This document shows, piece after piece, positions 57,108 through 64,000 of a DNA stretch of 64,000 nucleotides; position 1 is the first letter of the stretch, and the number at the start of each line of letters is the position of its first letter. The translations under genes and the position numbers were made by a program. Source of the stretch: Angiostrongylus vasorum (taxonomy: Eukaryota > Nematoda > Chromadorea > Rhabditida > Metastrongylidae); assembly GCA_018806985.1 (NCBI GenBank), contig JADANN010000386.1, positions 1 through 64,000 on the forward strand. The letters are read 5' to 3'. The notes below the pieces were generated by a model. That model ran no database searches and was not told where the DNA came from. It saw only the letters and a list, made by a program, of their open reading frames with translations.

Positions 57108-57545
57108 TGCTGGCATTTTCACAAAAACCGAAATGAATACGTAGGTCCTACACATGCAGCCCAAGAGAGGGAAATGCATGCTGTGAGCTTTGAGTCACTT
57201 TGAAGATGTCGATAATCTATCGTCTTACCATGGGAATGCATGTCCATGAGTGAAGAAATTCAGTATTTAAAAAAAAACATCTCTGCACCGTCCTAACCCG
57301 TAACAGTATCTGTAGTGCATAATCCCTTCTACACCGTCAGTCCTTCGCAGCAAAACGAATCCGTCCGAAAAACGACTTTTCTTCGTAAATTACTAACTGC
57401 ATAAAAACCATTTAACAACCAACTTAATTGAGTTCCACGGGCTTAACACATCTGTGTTGTACAAGCAACAGATTTAATACGAAAAAATGCAATGAAAAAG
57501 GCCTGTGTAGCAAAATAAAGAACTGAACTGGGAAACACCGAGTTC
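57108..57545. other. Unannotated stretch
   Basis: No recognised signal. Confidence 0.35.
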
Positions 57546-57548
57546 AAC

Positions 57549-57650
57549 GCACTTTGTCCACTTTGTCCTCCCATCATTTACTCCACAAAGTGGACTTCGA
57601 ACCTTATATAGAGAACAATCTTCACGAACACTGGAATGTTCTCTATGTAA
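57549..57650. other. Two adjacent DNA hairpins
   Basis: TCCACTTTGT...ACAAAGTGGA (10-bp stem, about 57557-57592) is followed by ATAGAGAACA...TGTTCTCTAT (10-bp stem, about 57608-57647). Function unknown. Confidence 0.7.
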
Positions 57651-57754
57651 AACTTTTCAAATACGTTCTCCCATGACCTTTTTCCATGACGATCTGATAA
57701 CCTTATGTAAACTTTTTCAAATCTCGAGAAATGTTTCCAGCCCCCATCTTTGCG

Positions 57755-57840
57755 CATATTGTAGCCCAACCCCGCCTACTGTAGCCTGACTCCGCCCAGC
57801 GTAAAAGGTGTATAAACGGCTCCACGGCTAGCTAGCTCGT
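57755..57840 (+). promoter_or_regulatory. Promoter-like segment (GC boxes and TATA box)
   Basis: Two similar TGTAGCC(C/T)(A/G)A blocks end in CCCCGCC and CTCCGCC, followed by GTGTATAAACGG (TATA-box-like, about 57809). The layout resembles a pol II promoter or the U3 of an LTR. No LTR partner is visible in the window. Confidence 0.35.
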
Positions 57841-58002
57841 CATAACAATGCTGCCCAAGTCACCATGTCCTTTCCTCACATCCATCTCATGTAGTAGAAG
57901 TCATATGACAATCTCTTCACTGCGCCTATTTATTACTTGTATCATTGTTGTATTAATTGTACAGTTGTATGGTTATGTCACAATTGCTGCACTATGATAA
58001 AC

Positions 58003-58024
58003 GGTTTAATTGCCCAAGTTTGAG
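58003..58024 (+). other. SL1-like sequence (21 of 22 bases)
   Basis: The 22 bases from GGTTTAATT to CAAGTTTGAG match the nematode SL1 spliced leader except for G instead of A at position 10. The next bases are GGT or GT, as at the SL donor. No Sm-site-like run or other SL RNA body was seen downstream, so it is not an obvious SL RNA gene. Confidence 0.5.
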
Positions 58025-58059
58025 GTGTTTGGCATTGTGACTATTAAACGCAAGAAGTC

Positions 58060-58634
58060 CCACGTGGCACAGACAAAGGCGAGCAGCTAATCCCAACCAA
58101 ATCTACGCAACAACTTTGCATTCCTATATCAACGAGCTGTCCCAACACCTTATGTGGTAATTCATGAAAGACATACCAACCATATCTATGGAACGACAGA
58201 GCAAAGTTTCTTCTATAACAGTGTCATGTTCACAACCTCTCAACTCCTCTAGTTATCGAAAGATTTTCGGTGACTGACAAAAAAAAAAGTGGTAAGTACG
58301 TACGTAGACAGCGAAAATCAGGCGTCGTTCTGAGACGCAGGGATGCTAAAAATCGCAGCCGTTATGTGTTAAAAAGGAACAACAATGCATCAATGCTGCA
58401 TACAGCAGGAATAACCATTTCATATTAGCCGGGAAGGATCATCAAAGAGACCACGGATGTCTATGAGCAGGTGTAGATTCCTACTATATTGTTAGTTATT
58501 ACATTGTCGACAAGGAAAATCAGGGTAAATAAATAACAAGTTTGCAAGAAAATTCATTAAATGAAACCTAGAGGCATATATGACAGTAGGGAAGATGAAG
58601 GGGCAGTGTCCTGCTTTGCTAAGGAACATAACAA
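58060..58634. other. Region 3' of the CCDC22-like gene
   Basis: Between the SL1-like sequence and the stop codon at 58635. It probably holds the 3' untranslated region of the minus gene. No coding signal. Confidence 0.4.
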
Positions 58635-59303
58635 TTAGGTAGAAAATTCAGTCAACAGGTTTTCGAGTTTCCTATTCTCCTCTACAACTACTTTTAAGTC
58701 AGCTTGAATGCGGTTCAGCTGGTCATCAAATCGATTTTGCTTTTCAATCTCAATAAGGTTAGTCAACTCCTCATTTTGGCGTGCGAGAGCTCCATTTCGT
58801 TCGATAGCTTCGACTGACGCCATACAGCTTAAATGCAGCTTCCCAAACAATTTGTACGCCCGTTCTCCCTTCTGGTCTTCAACCTCCTTGAACAAGGCCT
58901 CCTCAATCGTACTGAATGTACGATGAAGTGTCTGAGTAAGCCATTTCAACTCTCGCTGCACTGCCAAGGTATCCAAAAATAGCTTGTTGATCTCTTCACT
59001 TTGTTTTTGGATGCTTGCTGTCATTTCAATTATTCTACGCACAATCAATACTCGATCAATATCACGTCTTTTCGTGCCTTCGAGGTATCTCTTCAATTCT
59101 TCGGCAATGTGGTTATTTTGGAGAGTTTCGTACCGCATCTTTTCAAGTTTTTCACGATTGCTCACAGTTTCTTGCTTAGAGTGAGCACCCGACTGCAACT
59201 GCTGATGTTGTAATCTCCTCAACTCACGAACGATCTCCTCGCGAGAATCACGGAATTCCTTCGCAAATCTCTTCATACGGTCGTCACACCGTTCAAGGTA
59301 TGC
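58635..59303 (-). CDS. ccdc22: CCDC22-like gene, last exon (coiled coil)
   Basis: 222 codons plus stop. The acceptor TTCTTTCAG lies just before GCATACC (high end 59303), in phase 0 with the previous exon. A heptad-like coiled coil runs throughout, ending NRKLENLLTEFST. An upstream ATG at 59315 inside the intron would give a spurious start. Confidence 0.85.
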   Translation of the reverse strand, partial: AYLERCDDRMKRFAKEFRDSREEIVRELRRLQHQQLQSGAHSKQETVSNREKLEKMRYETLQNNHIAEELKRYLEGTKRRDIDRVLIVRRIIEMTASIQKQSEEINKLFLDTLAVQRELKWLTQTLHRTFSTIEEALFKEVEDQKGERAYKLFGKLHLSCMASVEAIERNGALARQNEELTNLIEIEKQNRFDDQLNRIQADLKVVVEENRKLENLLTEFST

Positions 59304-62300
59304 CTGAAAGAACACAGTACGCTACGATGCACCAAATTCTTGGTTTAGAAGAGCCTTATAAGTTGTTTTATTTCTTTAAACAACCGCACTCTCAAACTCC
59401 TTCATTCTTCTACAACGAAGCGAAAGACAAATTTTTTTCATAAAAGGCTTGCCAAACATATAGTGGTAAAACATCGAAAAATGTGAAGTACCGCCATTAT
59501 TAGCAAGTAATTTTCAACATCATTGCCATAAAAGGAAGCAGAATATTATCAGTGTACATATTTATGAAAGCACTCATTGGCACTCACCAATATTTTAACC
59601 CTTGATAACTCAGGATCCCTTAAAAAGGCGAGAATGTCATCGGTGTTTGGAATCAAGCATTCAGTAATAGAAGTCGTCTTTGTGCGATAAACCGCAATCT
59701 CGCCTTCGACCTAAAGAACAATGCTTTATAGAAGAATAACATGTTCACTACTACGGCAAAAATTCTTCTCCACTACTCCTTCAATACACTAAATATTACA
59801 ACAGAGCTAACTGAACAGAATATTGCAGTAACAAACACGCTTTGGATGCACTTCTCTACTAAAATTACAGGAAGCAAGTAATGACCTTAACCTACAGGGA
59901 CACAATAAATTCTGCACTTTGATTCCAACGAATTTTCCGAATTTTCTCGGCCTTTTAGCGACGAACCTTACCGTTTTGCTCTTGATATGGTACTTGATCT
60001 TCGATATGCACTTGTATAGCGAGTACTGACAAGAGCTCCCAGAATGCAATTTATTCATGTGCCTTCAGAACCTTTGCAGATTATGAACAACTATCCACAT
60101 ATACACCAACCTACACCTTAAAACTCACACATCCTTTCAAAAAAATCTGCACTTTTTACATAATTTACATTTTTCGATACTATAAAGAATAAAAATGCAT
60201 GAAGTTCTCGGCGTTGATCAATCACTGAGGGATGCGCCATGCATTCGCCTTCATTAAGTATCGTTGGAGGTGATTGAATGCATATCTGGTCTTTACAATG
60301 ACTCGCGGTGGCCTACCGATGTATCGAGCTGGTGCTGCAATCCTCCCAGATTGCTACCAATTTGCCGACCCCGGAGGGACGGAAGTCTTAGTGGATCGTG
60401 GGCACTGGGATCGATTCCACATGTGTTGCAGAGTGCCTCGGACCACTGCGCCACACGCGCCCTTTTTGAAACCATAATTGAAACAATGAAAGCATAAACA
60501 TCCCCTAAATTGGATGCACACAGAGATAACGTACGAGCTCGTTTTACAGCACATCTGTTGATATTTTGATATTCAATATAGCGATCAACACAAGGCCTCC
60601 ACTTCTATAGGAGCTCGTCCGGTCTACTAGAAGTGCCCACATCACTTGCTAGCTTTCCTGAAGTAAAACCCGCCATACATTACTCTGTGGCCCCGAAAAT
60701 ATCTGATTCATTGCAACTTGTTGTAACTAACATTCATTTGGCACTGCAGTGCCTGAACCGAGACTCATCTTATCTGGTTCCTGCCATACCGCAGGTATAA
60801 ATGAGCGTTTTCCAGAGGAGTAACTGGAACTCCACTAAATCGTCAGCGGTGATCGTCTAACAATGTGAAAACAGGGACTGATAAACCCATCGATACAACA
60901 CTTCCCTCATCGTTGAGCCTCCTGTTGTCCGTATGTGGTCTCTTTCATAAGCTGCTCCCAAATACCATATCAATGTTTTTTTAATGTTAATCCAAACAGA
61001 ATTGGTCGATCCACAAAGAATGACTCCTCTCGAAGCTACGGGCCTCGCACCACATTACTGAGTTTGACCATCTGACCACAACACTCTTTTGTTCCCAGTC
61101 ATCTTCTGATTCACTATCTTGAAAATCTTTCACAGGAAGCAAAAGACATTCATGACATCAGTATTCTCCTATGCATTCTTGATGGAGAGTTGATCAAAAA
61201 TGTATTACAATTTGTCTTCGGCCAAAATGGTTAAAAACTATAAAGCACAATATTTGAAAGCAAGTGATTATCCATAACATTCCATTCACCATGATGAATC
61301 ACAGTCAACGTATGAAAAGAGAAAATATAAAAATCTGTAGAGCCGAAATAGATTGTACATGTACTCCAGAACTGATATAATTGTAGTCGCACTGATAGCA
61401 CAGAGTCTACGTGACCTATGAGCTTTCTGATTGCATGCAGAGGCGGAAATGTTCCAAAAAGCAAAGGAAAACCTATAGAAGTAAATATGCGAAGTGAAGA
61501 GTAAACGAAGTGAATATATAGTTGCTTACTTGGATACCTGGACCGCCCATCCTCACTGGTTGTGCGGGCGCCAGCATATTCTCCATTTTTTTTGTAGTTA
61601 CGATGATTTAACCATTGTTTCCATGGAGTCCTTAGGCCAGCGTGGCCAAAGTCTGCCCCAGGTCGTCACCACCACAAACAGGCGCAGCCCTTGTGGATCA
61701 CAAGGTTTGCCACCATGCGACTTTGAGACCAGGACGGTGGTGGATCCTGGTATTGGTTTACTCTTAGTTGGGCTTCCTAATGGAAACACCGGACTCCTTC
61801 TCAGTTTGGGAGACCCTGCCGGGAGTGATGAAGCCTCCGCTGTGCATCGTAGCCCGACACCCAGGGACACGATGAGGCGGTAAACCGTTTGGAGGAAAGC
61901 AGAGAAATAACTGATAAATCGTATGAAGAGACCGAATCGAGAGAAGAAAAACTCGAAAAGAAAAGCGTTTGTGATGATTTTAGCGGAAACAGCATGACAG
62001 ATTGCTGCTTAGTCTCGATGCACATTACGCGCGACAAAAAATTTTGCGTGGTTCCATGATTCAAAGACCAAAAAGTGACCGTGTTCTCAAATGCTGCTAA
62101 GTTTTGATTCGCTCACATTCCCAGATAGTTCTTTGTAGCCATGCGCTTACATCTGAATCGAATTGTAACCCTCACCGATAAACAAAAAACTTAGAAAAAG
62201 TGAAGCTAAACACCTTTAAATCAGGAAGATCTTTGTCATCGCTGGATTATTGAGACTCACTCATAAAATCGACGCAATTTCATGGTAGAATTGCACAGAA

Positions 62301-63742
62301 ACTAGCAAAACGTGTACATCTAAAGTGCAGCTTGAAATGTCCAATGAAGATTGAAAAGACCATAAAACCGAAACAGTACGGATTTTCCAAGCCACCTTTG
62401 CAAGCGCCTCCTGCTTGTTTGCAATTGAAAACAATATTCCATCCAAGTGAGTCTGTCTGTCACTCAATTCGGTGCTGGTAGAAGACTGTTCAAGTGCTCC
62501 CTTTTCAGGTATTCGACACATAGAGCTCACCACTTGTTCAAACGGTCGTTGAATCCTACAATGAATAGAACTACTCAGCAATGTTACCCCCTACTGCATA
62601 GTATTCAATGCATGAGTGTACAACATGGTAGCATCAAATCCACAAGAATAGCCACAACGAAGAACCAGACTTAAAGAACCTTGGCTTCGCGTGAAGTGGT
62701 GGTTTCAAACGTGGCTGAGCGATACTGCCTGAGAACTCGGACGAACGGATTATGTTGATGAGGGCTAATCTTGACTGGTTACTTGCTAGCGCATCCCAAA
62801 GTGGCTTCCCAGACGATGAGAAAAAGAAGACATCCGGCTCATTCTTGAAAACGAATAAACTTAAAACGGCAGTAACGAAACATTTGGAAAAGTTTCCACT
62901 ACGTCTTGAAAAAATACCAAGACGCAAGTATAAAAACGAAATTACTTACATCAGACGGCACCCAAAGACGCTCTTCTCGTCTCATACGGAGGCGACGGCA
63001 GAATTCTGGTACCCAGCTTAATGAACAATGGATCGGTGTTCGGACAGAAAATAAGAGATTAGAAACAGCAGACTGTTCAGTATCCCGGGATGGCGAATGC
63101 TTTGGCAGTTTTTCGATAACTGCGATGAACAACTGGCGCAGTTCCACAATACGACCATACAACAAGGTTTGGTAGCCGAAATCGCCTCTCACGTTGTGTT
63201 TCTAAAAGTTAAGACGAGTCTTCGTACGATCATATTCGATAGAAACGATCGCTTGGTGAAAGCACAGAACCTTAAACAAAGTCGCGAGATTGGATGCTGT
63301 CTGGAAGCGTTCGAATACGCTTGGCGAAAGCTTCCAGGAAGGAATGGTCTCCCTGCATTTCGGTGCGATTTGCCACAGACACCTGAAAACGGAAAACACG
63401 AGACAGATTTGAGCGTTATCACTACCCCAGACATCACTGAGACGGCAAGCAGGGAAGTGAAAGCGCTTGTATAACAGGAGCCATCACAGCATCTTACGAA
63501 AAGACGCGCTACCAAAATGAGGAGAAATAGCAAGAAGTTTGAAAGGTTGGACTAACGTGTACCTAATTAGGAACTCGACGCTGTCTTCAAGGGATAGTTG
63601 CTCGAGTGTGGTGAGCTCTGGTTGGAAAAAAAGAACTGAAACGGGATATGGACAGCAAAAACGTCTAAGATGCCACACCCACCACAACGAACCATTCCAA
63701 CTCATTGCAAATTCGAAGAATTTGCCTATCGATCGCATCCAT
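58635..63742 (-). CDS. ccdc22: CCDC22 homologue, eight exons
   Basis: Minus-strand gene. Proposed coding exons: 63742-63683, 63615-63563, 63382-63271, 63201-62950, 62843-62680, 62555-62396, 59710-59588, 59303-58635; every proposed intron starts GT and ends AG, and phases agree. About 530 residues (human CCDC22 is about 627). The N-terminal half is the NN-CH type: MDAIDRQIL start, LTTLEQLSLEDSVEFLIRCL, SVFERFQTASNLATLFK, GDFGYQTLLY, LFIAVIEKLP, LSWVPEF. The C-terminal half is coiled coil with RRIIEMTASIQKQSEEINKL, LHRTFSTIEEALFKEVED and AYKLFGKLHLSC, which align in order with the CCDC22 C-terminus. CCDC22 belongs to the CCC complex (with CCDC93 and COMMD proteins), which acts on endosomal cargo recycling. 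The exon 1 to 2 splice is the least certain (63635 is an alternative acceptor). Sixth intron is 2.7 kb and carries repeats. Confidence 0.85.
60195..60475 (-). mobile_element. SINE-A copy 6, intronic
   Basis: Minus strand: GGGCGCGTGTGGCGCAGTGG head, GGAATCGATCCCAGTGCCC (good B box), CACTAAGACTTCCGTCCCTC, GGGAGGATTGCAGCACCAG, GATATGCATTCAATCACCTC, AGTGATTGATCAACGCCGAG. Same orientation as the host gene. Confidence 0.85.
61536..61895 (+). repeat. R370 copy 5, intronic
   Basis: Full copy with some diverged bases (ATATTCTCCATTTTTTTTGT). Its plus frame (61494-61883) keeps GQSLPQVVTTTN, LPPCDFETRTVVDPGIG and GLPNGNTGLLLSLGDPAG and overlaps the element end. It is antisense to the CCDC22-like gene. 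Confidence 0.8.
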
Positions 63743-63782
63743 CGCACTCTGAAAAAAAGCATTTCGAACGTGTCTTCTTCCG

Positions 63783-64000
63783 ATGACAACGACATTAACA
63801 CGTATACAAAAGCAGACAATGCAGAAAGCTCCTAAAAAACGAACCACTAGCAGCACTCCGCAATTGCAAAACCATATTATGGCGTCAGATTCGATGTTTA
63901 CGGGCAGTTACGGAGAACGCGCAACATTTGCGACGTCCTCCAGAACGTTGCTTTCGGCGCCGATTCTGGATCAGAAAGAGGATCGGTTTGTGAGTGCTTT
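63783..64000 (+). CDS. Divergent ORF, first exon of an unidentified gene (runs off the window)
   Basis: An open frame from 63753 to the window edge. ATG candidates are at 63783, 63819 and 63879. Product: MTTTLTRIQKQTMQKAPKKR, then TTSSTPQLQNHIMASDSMFT, then GSYGERATFATSSRTLLSAP and ILDQKEDRFVSA. Codon use looks coding in this frame only. Its 5' end is about 40 bp from the CCDC22-like start on the other strand, consistent with a shared divergent promoter. No family recognised; Ser/Thr-rich, probably a disordered N-terminus. Confidence 0.45.
   Translation, partial: MTTTLTRIQKQTMQKAPKKRTTSSTPQLQNHIMASDSMFTGSYGERATFATSSRTLLSAPILDQKEDRFVSA

Larger units (their letters stand above)
59711..62395 (-). 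other. Large sixth intron of the CCDC22-like gene
   Basis: Donor GTGGCT after GCAAAG (62396), acceptor TTCTTTAG before GTCGAAGG (59710). It holds a SINE-A (60195-60475) and R370 copy 5 (61536-61895). Other frames in it (59807-60058, 61231-61464) show no CCDC22 similarity. Alignment of flanking exons leaves no obvious missing residues, so no extra exon is required. Confidence 0.7.

Noticed and set aside
59807..60058. Minus frame within the CCDC22-like gene considered as an extra exon
   Set aside because: No similarity to CCDC22, and the flanking exons already join in phase without missing residues.
62752..63474. Plus-strand frames considered as a separate gene
   Set aside because: The minus strand of the same region holds well-supported CCDC22 exons 3-5; the plus frames are shadows.

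Overview
This window looks like a piece of a nematode nuclear genome, most likely a strongylid such as a hookworm (inference). The evidence is: AT-rich intergenic DNA; one host gene with short introns ending in tttcag-like acceptors; decayed mariner, RTE and Penelope-like (PLE) elements; tRNA-derived SINEs; and a 22-nt sequence one base different from the nematode spliced leader SL1. I see no bacterial features, rRNA genes, CRISPR arrays or intact tRNA genes. Coordinates of decayed repeats are approximate, by eye.

The only host gene I can name is on the minus strand at the right end (58635-63742). It is an eight-exon CCDC22 homologue, a subunit of the CCC (COMMD/CCDC22/CCDC93) endosomal recycling complex. 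About 40 bp from its start codon an unidentified open frame runs the other way and leaves the window at 64000. A GC-richer stretch with few repeats (about 18.7-23.8 kb) may hold exons of another host gene, which I could not identify.

Almost everything else is a nest of transposable elements. (1) PLE retroelements have an RT with an IDD active site, a C-terminal GIY-YIG endonuclease and hammerhead-like ribozyme cores in their pseudo-LTRs. At least 15 pieces are present, in at least two subfamilies. The best are at 5095-6785 (-), 6786-7990 (+), 38080-39790 (+) and 44870-47430 (+); the last keeps two pLTRs. (2) RTE-type LINE pieces (APE endonuclease plus RT) lie at 2105-3960 (+), 34340-37000 (-), 37620-38010 (-), 39895-41420 (-), 53830-54600 (-) and 56060-56595 (-). 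(3) A tRNA-headed SINE of about 285 bp (SINE-A) has at least nine copies. (4) A second tRNA-like SINE (SINE-B) twice forms head-to-head foldbacks. (5) There are three mariner remnants. (6) An unclassified 375-bp repeat (R370) has five full copies and one partial copy. Several two-copy repeats, tandem duplications and microsatellites fill much of the rest.

Insertions are layered: SINE-A sits in an RTE 5' region with a visible target duplication, R370 sits in a mariner, SINE-B sits in a PLE pLTR, and SINE-A and R370 sit in the large CCDC22 intron. All element ORFs I could follow carry frameshifts or stops, so they are relics. The main points for a second look are the head-to-head PLE junctions, the ribozyme-bearing pLTRs, the SL1-like sequence in a promoter- or LTR-like segment, and the uncatalogued repeat families.
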